A stretch of DNA of 64,000 nucleotides, taken from positions 620,001-684,000 of the forward strand of contig CAVQDH010000013.1 in the NCBI GenBank assembly GCA_963711215.1. The letters run 5' to 3'. This document shows, piece by piece, positions 28,678 to 36,571 of this stretch; the stretch's first letter is position 1; each line of letters starts with the position of its first letter. The translations under genes were made by a program, and so were the position numbers. The notes beneath the pieces were generated by a model that was not told the origin of the DNA, ran no database searches, and saw only the letters and a list, made by a program, of their open reading frames with translations. Source of the stretch: WHUA01 sp963711215 (lineage in GTDB: Bacteria; Pseudomonadota; Alphaproteobacteria; UBA8366).

Positions 28678-29482
28678 ATGAACGACCAGACGATCCGCGT
28701 CTTCTGGCGGCCTGGGTGAACCAGCTGCCTGCGCACGAAAGAGTTTCTTTCGTCCCAAAAAATTCCGCATGAATCGGTGAACGTCGAGGGCAACCCGGCG
28801 GGGATGGAGTTGCTCCATTCGCTCGGCGCGCACTCGGTGCCGGTCGTCTCCAAGGGCGACAAGTTCACCTACGCCCAGTCGCTGACCGACGTGGTCGATT
28901 TCCTCGGCCTCGACGTCGCGGTCGGTCCGCAGCTCACCATGCCCGAGCTGGTCGACAAGCTGGAGATCGTGATGGCGGCGGCCGAGCGGCTCTGGCTGCA
29001 GTTCCCGAACGAGCGTCTCGGCGAAAAGCTGCCCAATCGCGATCGCGCCTTCCGCGTGCTCGGCCACCACATCTTCCGCATCCCGGAAGCCTTCCTCGAG
29101 GTGACCGAGGGCGACCCGCTGACCTACCAGAAATATTCCGAGAGGCCGCCGGAGAGCATGCAGACGGTCGAGCAGATCACCGCCTACGGCCGCGACGTGC
29201 GCGAGCCGCATCCGCAAATGGTGGCTCGCGGTCGAGGACGTGACCGGCGACCAGCGCGTGCCGACCTATTACGGCGACCAGCCGATCCTGGAGGTGCTCG
29301 AGCGCACCACCTGGCACGCCGCCCAGCATGTCCGCCAGACGGCGATGATTCTCGAGCAGTTCGGCGTCAAGCCCGACCGCCCGCTGAGCGCGGAAGACCT
29401 CGCGGGCCTGCCCGTGCCGGAAAAGGTCTGGGACGACGAGCCGGGCGCCACGGCGCGGCTGAGCGGCGGAGCTCTGTCCTGA
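28678..29482 (+). CDS. Glutaredoxin-DinB fusion, candidate selenoprotein (in-frame UGA at active site; one frameshift)
   Basis: Thiol-redox domain joined to a DinB-like helical domain, about 267 residues. From ATG 28678 (AGAGG six bases upstream) the frame reads MNDQTIRVFWRPG, then TGA (28717-28719), then TSCLRTKEFLSSQ, and stays open. The UGA falls exactly where glutaredoxins have the first cysteine of CxxC, giving a U-x-x-C motif with Cys17. The thioredoxin fold continues with GAHSVPVVSKGDKF (cis-Pro loop). DinB part: MPELVDKLEIVMAAAERLW, LGHHIFRIPEAF and TTWHAAQHVRQ supply the typical His residues. A base inserted near 29206 shifts the frame (repaired: RERIRKWWLAVEDVTGD). A hairpin suited to a bacterial SECIS lies at 28735-28753. 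A conventional annotation would start at a GTG at 28777 and lose the redox domain. Alternatives are a nonsense mutation or a C-to-A base error. Confidence 0.7.
28735..28753 (+). promoter_or_regulatory. Candidate bacterial SECIS hairpin
   Basis: ACGAAAGA-GTT-TCTTTCGT folds into a perfect eight-pair stem with a GUU loop. The loop G is 23 nucleotides past the UGA, and bacterial SECIS models call for a G early in a small apical loop about 16-37 nucleotides downstream. The stem uses AAA, TTT and CTT codons, which are rare in this GC-rich genome, suggesting selection on RNA structure. Function is inferred. Confidence 0.6.
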
Positions 29483-29616
29483 CCCCCCACCTAAATCCTC
29501 CCCCGCAAGGGGGGAGGACTTTGATTGCGCCATTCGCCTTCAAGCCCGTCCCCTGAGCGGGGAGGACTCTTAAGACTCCCTCCCCCCTTGCGGGGGAGGG
29601 TTGGGGTGGGGGGTAC
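29483..29616. repeat. Dispersed GC-rich palindromic repeats
   Basis: Two arrays of C-tract/G-tract palindromes: ACCTAAATCCTCCCCC with GCAAGGGGGGAGGACT (from 29483) and CCCTCCCCCCTTGCGGGGGA with a downstream GGTTGGGGTGGGG (to about 29616). The same elements occur at 2585-2755 and 56470-56580. Confidence 0.75.
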
Positions 29617-29694
29617 CCTCGCTGTACAACCGCCCCGGCCTCCGCCTATAAGCTAAAGACAAATCGCGCACCGAAGAATCCCCAAGGAGGAACC

Positions 29695-31381
29695 ATGAGC
29701 GCAGGCGGCATTCCGCGTACCGGCGGCCAGGTGCTGGTCGACCAGCTTCGCATCCACGGCGTCGATACCGCCTTCTGCGTGCCGGGCGAGAGCTATCTCG
29801 CCACCCTCGACGCGCTCTACGGCGCGCGCAACGCGATCCGCATGATCACCTGCCGCCAGGAAGGCGGCGTGACCAACATGGCCGAGGCCTACGGCAAGAT
29901 CACCGGCAAGCCCGGCATCGCCTTCGTCACCCGCGGCCCCGGCGCCTGCAACGGCTCGATCGGCGTGCACACGGCGATGCAGGACTCGACCCCGATGGTC
30001 ATCTTCATCGGCCAGGTCGCGCGCGAGCAGGAATACCGCGAGGCCTTCCAGGAGGTCGACTACCACCAGTTCTACGGCGCGATCTGCAAATGGGTGGTGC
30101 AGATCGACAGCGCCGACCGCATCCCCGAGCTGGTGAGCCAGGCTTTCCACCGCGCCATGTCGGGCCGGCCGGGGCCGGTCGCGGTCGCGCTGCCGGAGGA
30201 CATGCAGCGCGACCTGACCGAGGTCGAGGACGCGGCGCCCTATCAGATCGCGCGGCCCGGCGCGGCGCCGAAGGACATGGCGGCGATGCAGGCGATGCTG
30301 GCGGCATCCAAGAAGCCGCTGATGATCCTCGGCGGCGCGGGCTGGAGCAAGGACGCCTGCGCCGACATCCTGGCCTACGCCGAGGCCAACAACCTGCCGA
30401 CCTGCGCCTCCTTCCGCTGCCAGGACCTGTTCGACAACGAACACAAGAACTACGCCGGCGATCTCGGCACCAGCGTCAGCCCGCAGCTCGCCAAGCGGAT
30501 GGGCGAGGCGGACCTGCTGATCGTGGTCGGCGCGCGCATGGGCGAGATGACGACCAGCGGCTACAAGCTGCTCAAGGTGCCGAAGCCGGCCCAGAAGCTG
30601 GTGCATGTCTACATGGACCCGGGCGAGCTCGGCCGGGTCTACCGGCCCGACCTGCCGATCGCCGCCTCGATGGAGAGCTTCGCCGAGGCCGCCCGCGCGC
30701 TGCCGCCGGTCAAGAGCCCGGCCTGGGCCGCCTGGGCCGAGGCGGCGCGCCAGGACTATCTCGACAACCTGAAGCCGACGCGCGCGATGCCGGGCGAGCT
30801 CGACATGCACAAGGTGATCGAGCACCTGAACGCGGTGCTGCCGGACGACGCGATCATCGTCAACGACGCGGGCAACTTCTCGGGCTGGCCGCAGCGCTTC
30901 TACCGCTACCGCACGCTTCCGCACCCAGGTCGCGCCGACCAGCGGGGCGATGGGCTACGCCATTCCGGCCGCGGTCTCCGCGAGCCTCGTCCAGCCGAAC
31001 AGCCCGGTCGTTGCCTTCGTCGGCGACGGCGGCGCGCTGATGAGCGGCCAGGAGCTGGCAACCGCGGTGCAGCACGGCTCGGCGCCGATCATCCTGGTGG
31101 TCAACAACAACCTCTATGGCACGATCCGCATGCACCAGGACCGGGACTTTCCGGGGCATGACTACGCGGTCGGGCTGAAGAACCCCGACTTCGCCAAATG
31201 GGCCGAGAGCTTCGGCTGCCATGCCGAGGTGGTCTCGCGGACGGCGGATTTCGCGCCGGCCTTCGAGCGGGCGCGGAAGTCGGGCAGGGCGGCCTTGCTC
31301 GAGCTCAGGGTCGATCCGGAGATGATCACCACGCGGACCACGCTGACCGCGATCCGCGAGGCGTCCGCCAAGAAGAAATAG
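29695..31381 (+). CDS. ThDP-dependent enzyme, acetolactate synthase-like (frameshifted)
   Basis: About 562 residues with the three-domain layout of the acetolactate synthase/benzoylformate decarboxylase superfamily. The N-terminal pyrimidine-binding domain has the catalytic Glu in TCRQEGGVTNMAEAYGKITG and GPGACNGSIGVHTA. The middle domain contains PLMILGGAGWSKDACADIL. The C-terminal domain binds ThDP-Mg through GDGGALMSGQELATAVQ and VVNNNLYGTIRMHQ. The frame breaks near 30917 (repaired: RYRTFRTQVAPTSGAMGYA). CCAAGGAGGAACC precedes the ATG. Placed upstream of the TRAP binding proteins on the same strand, it might use a 2-oxo acid that they import, but the substrate is unknown. Confidence 0.88.
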
Positions 31382-31653
31382 CGGCCTTCCAACCGGCACT
31401 CATTGGCCGGGACCGCCTGTGGCGGCCCCGGCGATCGCCGTCCCGTCCGCCGTGCGCCCGGCGCGGCGGCATGGTCCCATTTCGATCGAATAAATCGATC
31501 TACTGCAATTGCAGCCCCGATCGAACGGCAGTAGGCTTACGCTTACTGGTGCGGGAAAAAACCGACGAGCCGCGCCCAAAAGACCGAACGCACCAAAGCG
31601 GCTCGGCAATGAAGCGATTCGCGAACCAACGAGTTCGCAAGGGAGGCTTTAAA

Positions 31654-32739
31654 ATGGGAAAACTACTCTACGTCACGAGTTTGTCTGCAGCGTTGGCGCT
31701 GTTTGCCTTCGCTAGCACAGTCCCGACGTCGTCGGCGCAGGCCGCGACGAAAGACTGCAACGGTCCGAAACTCACCTGGAAGATATCGCTGTTCGGCAAG
31801 CGCCGGGCGGTGACCGAAGGCGTCGAGTACGTCTCGAAAGTCGCCAAGGAACAGACCTGCGGCCATTTCGACTACAAGATCTACTACGGCGAGCAGCTTT
31901 CCAAGGCCAAGGAAAACCTCGACGGCATCAGCGTCGGGGCGCTCGAGGGCGGGTTCGTCTGCTCGTCCTATCACCCGGACAAGGTCCGGGCGCTCGGTGT
32001 GCTCGATCTGCCGTTCCTGCCGATCTACGACTACAAGACGGCGATCAAGGTTTACGACACCCTGTGGGCGACCCCGGAATTCAAGAAGTCGCTCGGCCGC
32101 TGGCATGCCCGGCGGGAGTTCCAGAATATCCTGCCGCGTTATGAATACATGGGGCGCGGCAAGGCGCCGAAGTCCCTCGCGGACTTCAAGGGCATGCGGG
32201 TCCGTGCGCTCGGCGGCATGGGCGACGCGGCAAAGGCGATCGGGGCCGTCCCGACCACCATGCCCGCACCGGAAACCTACGTCGCCCTGCAGCGCGGCAC
32301 GGTGGACGCCGTCGGCTTCCCCTTCTCCTACACCTTCGCGGCCTACAAGCTGGATGAGATCTCATCCTGGTACACGACCAACCTGTCGGCCGGCATGGTG
32401 AACTGCTTCACGGCGGTCAACGAAAAGGCTTGGGAGAAGCTGCCGAAGACGTATCAGGCCATCCTGAACGAGGCGGTGCCCGGCGCGTACAAGGCCATGA
32501 TCGCGGCCTATGACGCGGCGGACAAGGTCAACCTCCCGCGCTGGGAAAAGAGCGGCAAGCTGAAAGCCGTGACCTTCTCGAAGGAAGAGCTGGCCCGCTT
32601 CCAGAAGATCGGCGGCGAGCCGGTCTGGGAAAAGTGGGTGAAGGACGCGAAGCCGGAGGTTCCGACGGCGCAGCGCCTTCTCGACCTCGTCCTGAAGACG
32701 GCCAATGACGCGAACAAGATGAAGGCGGCCACGAAATAA
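31654..32739 (+). CDS. dctP: TRAP transporter solute-binding protein DctP, paralogue 1
   Basis: 361 residues. Signal peptide MGKLLYVTSLSAALALFAF ending near SSAQA. DctP-family core with YYGEQLSKAKENLDGISVGA, LGVLDLPFLPIY, PRYEYMGRGKAPKSLADFKG, and the carboxylate-binding Arg in MRVRALGGMGDAAKAIG, then VALQRGTVDAVGFPFSYTFA. Periplasmic receptor for an organic acid. It is the first of three tandem copies; copies 1 and 2 are close to identical over long stretches, including about 165 bp of upstream leader. Start fixed by GGGAGGCTTTAAA before the ATG. Confidence 0.93.
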   Translation: MGKLLYVTSLSAALALFAFASTVPTSSAQAATKDCNGPKLTWKISLFGKRRAVTEGVEYVSKVAKEQTCGHFDYKIYYGEQLSKAKENLDGISVGALEGGFVCSSYHPDKVRALGVLDLPFLPIYDYKTAIKVYDTLWATPEFKKSLGRWHARREFQNILPRYEYMGRGKAPKSLADFKGMRVRALGGMGDAAKAIGAVPTTMPAPETYVALQRGTVDAVGFPFSYTFAAYKLDEISSWYTTNLSAGMVNCFTAVNEKAWEKLPKTYQAILNEAVPGAYKAMIAAYDAADKVNLPRWEKSGKLKAVTFSKEELARFQKIGGEPVWEKWVKDAKPEVPTAQRLLDLVLKTANDANKMKAATK

Positions 32740-32756
32740 GGCCGTCCGGGAGACTG

Positions 32757-32811
32757 TAACGGCTTGACCGTTAGAGGGGCCGAGCCTGCCGAAATCGCGC
32801 ATTCGGCAGGC
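32757..32811 (+). terminator. Tandem hairpins after DctP copy 1
   Basis: TAACGG-CTTGA-CCGTTA (32757-32773) is followed by GCCTGCCGAA, an eight-base loop and TTCGGCAGGC (32784-32811). The same pair follows copy 2. There is no T-tract here, so this copy may act as an mRNA-stabilising structure rather than a strong terminator. Confidence 0.55.
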
Positions 32812-33028
32812 CGGTCGCCGTAACACCGGCGGAAGGTATGGCGACGCTTCGCTTTGTCCATCGATCGAAACGACCTGCTGCAATTGCCGCCCCATTGGAA
32901 CAGCAGTAGGCTCATGATTACTGGTGCGGGAAAAACCGACGAGCCGCGCCCCAAAAGACCGAACGCACCAAAGCGGCTCGGCAATGAAGTGATTCGCGAA
33001 CCAACGAGTTCGCAAGGGAGGCTTTAAA

Positions 33029-34114
33029 ATGGCAAAACTACTTTACGTCACGAGTTTGTCCATAGCGTTGGCGCTGTTTGCCGTCGCTGGGACGGTCCCG
33101 ACGTCGTCGGCCCAGGCCGCGACGAAGGACTGCAACAGCCCGAAAGTTACCTGGCGGATTTCGCTGTTCGGCAAGCGCCGGGCGGTGACCGAGGGCGTCG
33201 AATACGTCGCGAAATACGCCAAAGACCAGACCTGCGGCAATTTCAATTACCGGCTTTACTACGGCGAACAACTGTCGAAGGCGAAGGAAAACCTCGACGG
33301 AATCAGCGTCGGAGCGCTCGACGGCGGATGGGTTTGCTCGTCCTATCATCCGGACAAGGTCCGGGCGCTGGGCGTGCTCGATCTGCCCTTCCTGCCGATC
33401 TACGACTATCCGACCGCGATCAAGGTCTACGACACGCTGTGGGCGACGCCGGAATTCAAGAAGTCGCTTGGCCGCTGGCATGCGGTCCGGCAGTTGCAGA
33501 CGATCCTGCCGCGGTACGAATACATGGGGCGCGGCAAGCCGCCGAAGTCCCTTGCGGACTTCAAGGGACTGCGTCTCCGCGCGCTTGGCGGCATGGGTGA
33601 CGCGGCGAAGCTGATCGGGGCCGTTCCGACGACGATGCCGGCGCCGGAAACCTACGTCGCCCTGCAGCGGGGCACGGTGGACGCGATTGGCTTCCCCTTC
33701 TCCTATACCTTCGCGGCCTACAAGCTGGATGAGATCTCGACTTGGTACACGACCAACCTGTCGGCCGGCATGGTGAACTGTTTCATTGCGGATAATGAAA
33801 GCGCATTGAAGAAGTTGCCGAAGACGTATCAGGCGATTCTTCAAGAAGCGGTGCCCGGCGCATTCAAGGCCATGATCGCGGCCTATGACGCGGCGGACAA
33901 GGTTAACCTTCCGCGCTGGGAAAAGAGCGGCAAGCTGAAAGCCGTGACCTTCTCGAAGGAAGAGCTGGAGCATTTTCAGCAGATCGGCGGCCGACCGGTT
34001 TGGGAACATTGGGTGAAGGAGGCGAAGCCGGAGGTTCCGACGGCGCAGCGCCTTCTCGACCTGGTCCTGAAGACGGCCAACGACGCGAACAAGATGAAGG
34101 CGGCCAAGCAATAA
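33029..34114 (+). CDS. dctP: TRAP transporter solute-binding protein DctP, paralogue 2
   Basis: 361 residues, the closest relative of the copy at 31654. Same signal peptide pattern (MAKLLYVTSLSIALALFAV), same motifs YYGEQLSKAKENLDG, YMGRGKPPKSLADFKG, LRLRALGGMGDAAKLIG and YVALQRGTVDAIGFPFSYTF. Differences cluster at surface positions (for example NYRLYYG for DYKIYYG, and ADNESALKKLPK for AVNEKAWEKLPK), so ligand specificity may be similar. The leader and the ribosome binding site GGGAGGCTTTAAA are also duplicated, pointing to a recent tandem duplication of gene plus leader. Confidence 0.93.
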   Translation: MAKLLYVTSLSIALALFAVAGTVPTSSAQAATKDCNSPKVTWRISLFGKRRAVTEGVEYVAKYAKDQTCGNFNYRLYYGEQLSKAKENLDGISVGALDGGWVCSSYHPDKVRALGVLDLPFLPIYDYPTAIKVYDTLWATPEFKKSLGRWHAVRQLQTILPRYEYMGRGKPPKSLADFKGLRLRALGGMGDAAKLIGAVPTTMPAPETYVALQRGTVDAIGFPFSYTFAAYKLDEISTWYTTNLSAGMVNCFIADNESALKKLPKTYQAILQEAVPGAFKAMIAAYDAADKVNLPRWEKSGKLKAVTFSKEELEHFQQIGGRPVWEHWVKEAKPEVPTAQRLLDLVLKTANDANKMKAAKQ

Positions 34115-34159
34115 GGCCGTCCGGGAAACTGTAACGGTTTGACCGTTAGTAGGGTCTGA

Positions 34160-34199
34160 GCCTGCCGGATCGCGGATTCGGCAGGCCGGGCCCTTTTTT
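34160..34199 (+). terminator. Rho-independent terminator after DctP copy 2
   Basis: GCCTGCCG (34160-34167) pairs with CGGCAGGC (34179-34186), and a run of six T follows at 34193-34198. A smaller hairpin, TAACGG-TTTGA-CCGTTA, precedes it at 34132-34148. It would separate the first two binding-protein genes from the third. Confidence 0.65.
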
Positions 34200-34358
34200 G
34201 CCAAAAAATGCCTCCGAAGATTTGAAGCGCCGGCGAAAGAACGATAGGGTCGATCACATCGGTGCGATTTTTCGATGTGTCGCGCCCCGAATCCGGACGC
34301 ACCAAGCTGGGCCGGCACAAACGAAGCGCGAATCAAAGAATTCGCAAGGGAGGCTAAA

Positions 34359-35441
34359 TTGTTGAAAATCCTGAGCGTTACGAGTTTGTCTATCGCCTTG
34401 GCCGCGATTTTCATCGCGGGCGACGGGGCGGCGTCCACGGCTGATGCCGCGTCGAAATATTGCAACGGCCCCAAGATTACCTGGCGGTATTCCCTCTGGG
34501 GCAAGCGGCGCGCGGTGACCGAAGGCTCGGAATATCTCTCGAAGGCGGTCAAGGACGCGACCTGCGGCAACTTCAATATCAAGCTCTACTACGGCGAGCA
34601 GCTGTCCAAGGCCAAGGAGAACCTGGACGGCATCAAGGTGGGCGCGCTCGACGCGGCCTTCATGTGCTCGTCCTACCATCCGGCCAAGGTCGAGGCCTTG
34701 TCGGTGCTGGATCTTCCGTTCCTGCCGCTCGGCAACCTCGACGTCATGCGCAAGGTGCACGACGTGCTCTACCAGCGTAAGGAGCTCAAGGACGCGCTCG
34801 CGAAGTGGGGCTCCATGCGCTACATCACCAACCTGCTGCCGCAATACGAATATATGGGCCGGGGCAAGCCGCCGAAGTCCGTTCACGACTTCAAGGGCAT
34901 GCGTCTCCGGGCGCTCGGCGGCATGGGCGATGCGGCCCGGGCGATCGGCGCGGTGCCGACGACCATGACGGCGTCAGAGACCTATACCGCGCTGCAGCGC
35001 GGCACGGTCGATGCCATCGGCTTTCCGTTCACCTACACCTTCGCGGCATTCAAGCTGGACGAGATTTCGACCTGGTACACGACCAATCTCTCCGCCGGCG
35101 TCGCCGATTGCCTGACCGTCTTCAGCCAGGACAAGTACAAGGCGCTGCCCAAGGAATATAAGCAGATCCTCGAAGACACGAAGGACGGCGCCTACGCGGC
35201 GATGAAGGCCGCCTACGCCGAGAAGGACAAGATCAATCTCGCGAAATGGGCGAAAAATCCGAAGCTGAAGGCCGTTACCTTCAGCGAGGCCGATCTCGAG
35301 GAGTTCCGTAAGGTCGGCGGCCGGCCGGTCTGGAATGCCTGGGTGAAGAGCCACGAGAAGGACCTGCCTGCGCAGGAACTGCTTGATCTCGTGCTGACGA
35401 CGGCCAAGAAGGCGAACGCCGAGCTGCACGCCAATAAATAA
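34359..35441 (+). CDS. dctP: TRAP transporter solute-binding protein DctP, paralogue 3
   Basis: About 360 residues, clearly homologous to the two preceding copies but more diverged (KITWRYSLWGKRRAVTEGSE, YHPAKVEALSVLDLPFLPLG, ALQRGTVDAIGFPFTYTFAA). The start is TTG at 34359 or 34362: the site GGGAGGCTAAA aligns with GGGAGGCTTTAAA of the other two genes, and no ATG is in frame at that point. A weak TTG start would lower its translation relative to the others. The signal peptide ends near STADAASKY. It is the copy nearest to dctQM and may be the ancestral partner of these permeases. Confidence 0.9.
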   Translation: MLKILSVTSLSIALAAIFIAGDGAASTADAASKYCNGPKITWRYSLWGKRRAVTEGSEYLSKAVKDATCGNFNIKLYYGEQLSKAKENLDGIKVGALDAAFMCSSYHPAKVEALSVLDLPFLPLGNLDVMRKVHDVLYQRKELKDALAKWGSMRYITNLLPQYEYMGRGKPPKSVHDFKGMRLRALGGMGDAARAIGAVPTTMTASETYTALQRGTVDAIGFPFTYTFAAFKLDEISTWYTTNLSAGVADCLTVFSQDKYKALPKEYKQILEDTKDGAYAAMKAAYAEKDKINLAKWAKNPKLKAVTFSEADLEEFRKVGGRPVWNAWVKSHEKDLPAQELLDLVLTTAKKANAELHANK

Positions 35442-35479
35442 GGCGGCATCGGTGGGGCCACGACTTTCGAGAAAGACCG

Positions 35480-35515
35480 GGGAAAGCGGCGGCAAGCCGC
35501 TTTCCCTTTCTTTCT
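35480..35515 (+). terminator. Rho-independent terminator after DctP copy 3
   Basis: GGGAAAGCGGC-GGCAA-GCCGCTTTCCC is a perfect 11-pair stem (35480-35506) followed by a T-rich tract TTTCTTTC. It should end most transcripts from the binding-protein genes before dctQM. Confidence 0.8.
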
Positions 35516-35574
35516 CGGCTTTCTTTCTGCCGGCGCTGCCGGCAGAGACGGCGCGGCGCCGCACCTGAGGGTAC

Positions 35575-35590
35575 CCGTGATCGATCACGG
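35575..35590. promoter_or_regulatory. Perfect 16-bp palindrome upstream of dctQM
   Basis: CCGTGATCGATCACGG is fully self-complementary, as operators for dimeric regulators often are. It lies about 340 bp upstream of dctQ. The regulator is unknown, and a chance palindrome cannot be excluded. Confidence 0.4.
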
Positions 35591-35920
35591 CATTTGAAGG
35601 CGGCGCAAAAGGACGTTAGGCTCGAATTGGCATTGCAAATCGCTGCGGCGTACAGCCCGAACGGGCGGCGGCGCGGACGATAAAACAAACAAAAGAAGAC
35701 AAAGAGATCTGTCGCGTGACAAGCCAGGGAAGCATTCCTTGAGAATCAATAATGACGATCGGGCGTTCGCAAGCGCGCCGTATCGGTCGTCATGCCTGTA
35801 GCGCGATAGGCCGAAAGCCGATGTTTCGCCCGGTTAAGGGCGTATCGGCGTCAACACGTTTCGAAGCTCAGGGTAGGGAAAAGAGAAACGCTATGGCGAT
35901 ATCGGAAACGAAGGGAACGG

Positions 35921-36571
35921 ATGCGAGCGAGAGCGCTCTCCAGTGGCCTGGCTTTGGCCAAGGCCGACGAAATGCTCTTCAAGCTCGAAAGTGCACTGAA
36001 TTTTTGTGCCGGGGTCATGATCTTTCTCGTGATGGTCCTCGGCGTGGTCCAGATCATCGGGCGGAGCGCCTTCAATTGGCCGATCCCCGCCTATGTGGAC
36101 AAGATCGAGATCACGATGCCGATCTTCGCCTTTCTCGGCATTGCCTATTGCCAGCGGCTCGGCGGCCATGTGCGGATGGAGATCATCCTGAAGCAGTTCA
36201 AGGGCAGGGGCCTTTGGATCATGGAAGCGCTCGCCGTGATCGTCAACATGGTGATCATCGGGCTGCTGATCGTCTACACCTACGATCATTTCCTGCGCGC
36301 CTTCGAGAACGGCGACAGCACGATCGACGGCGACTACCCGTTGTGGCCGTCGAAGCTCATCGTGCCGGTCGCCTTCGTACTCATGTTCGTCCGGCTGAGC
36401 ATCAATCTGCTCGGCTACCTCCGTCTGGTGCGGTGGCCGGATGCGGTGCCGGTCGCCATCCCGCGGATGGAGACGGTCGACGAACAAGCGGAGCATGAAC
36501 TCAAGACAAGCGGACTGGACGACGAGGAAGTCTCGGAGCTTTCACGCCGCCGGGCGGGAGGTGAGCGATGA
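35921..36571 (+). CDS. dctQ: TRAP transporter small permease DctQ
   Basis: About 216 residues with four hydrophobic helices, for example FCAGVMIFLVMVLGVVQIIG and ALAVIVNMVIIGLLIVYTY. Family motifs are FAFLGIAYCQRLGGHVRMEI and the N-terminal LESALNF. The chosen ATG 35921 has AAGGGA upstream. An alternative start at 35893 (MAISETKGTDASES) would need one base correction near 35943, where ESALQ would join LALAKADEML. The C-terminal acidic/basic tail is longer than usual. It overlaps dctM by four bases (ATGA). Confidence 0.88.
   Translation: MRARALSSGLALAKADEMLFKLESALNFCAGVMIFLVMVLGVVQIIGRSAFNWPIPAYVDKIEITMPIFAFLGIAYCQRLGGHVRMEIILKQFKGRGLWIMEALAVIVNMVIIGLLIVYTYDHFLRAFENGDSTIDGDYPLWPSKLIVPVAFVLMFVRLSINLLGYLRLVRWPDAVPVAIPRMETVDEQAEHELKTSGLDDEEVSELSRRRAGGER

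Larger units (their letters stand above)
35442..35920. other. Long leader between the binding proteins and dctQM
   Basis: 479 bp. It starts with a strong terminator (35480-35515), then a 16-bp perfect palindrome (35575-35590) and an AT-richer stretch around 35680-35750 that could hold a promoter for dctQM. A short frame from 35752 leads into MAISETKGTDASES (ATG 35893), which may be the true N-terminus of DctQ after a base error. Nothing else gene-like was seen. Confidence 0.5.
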
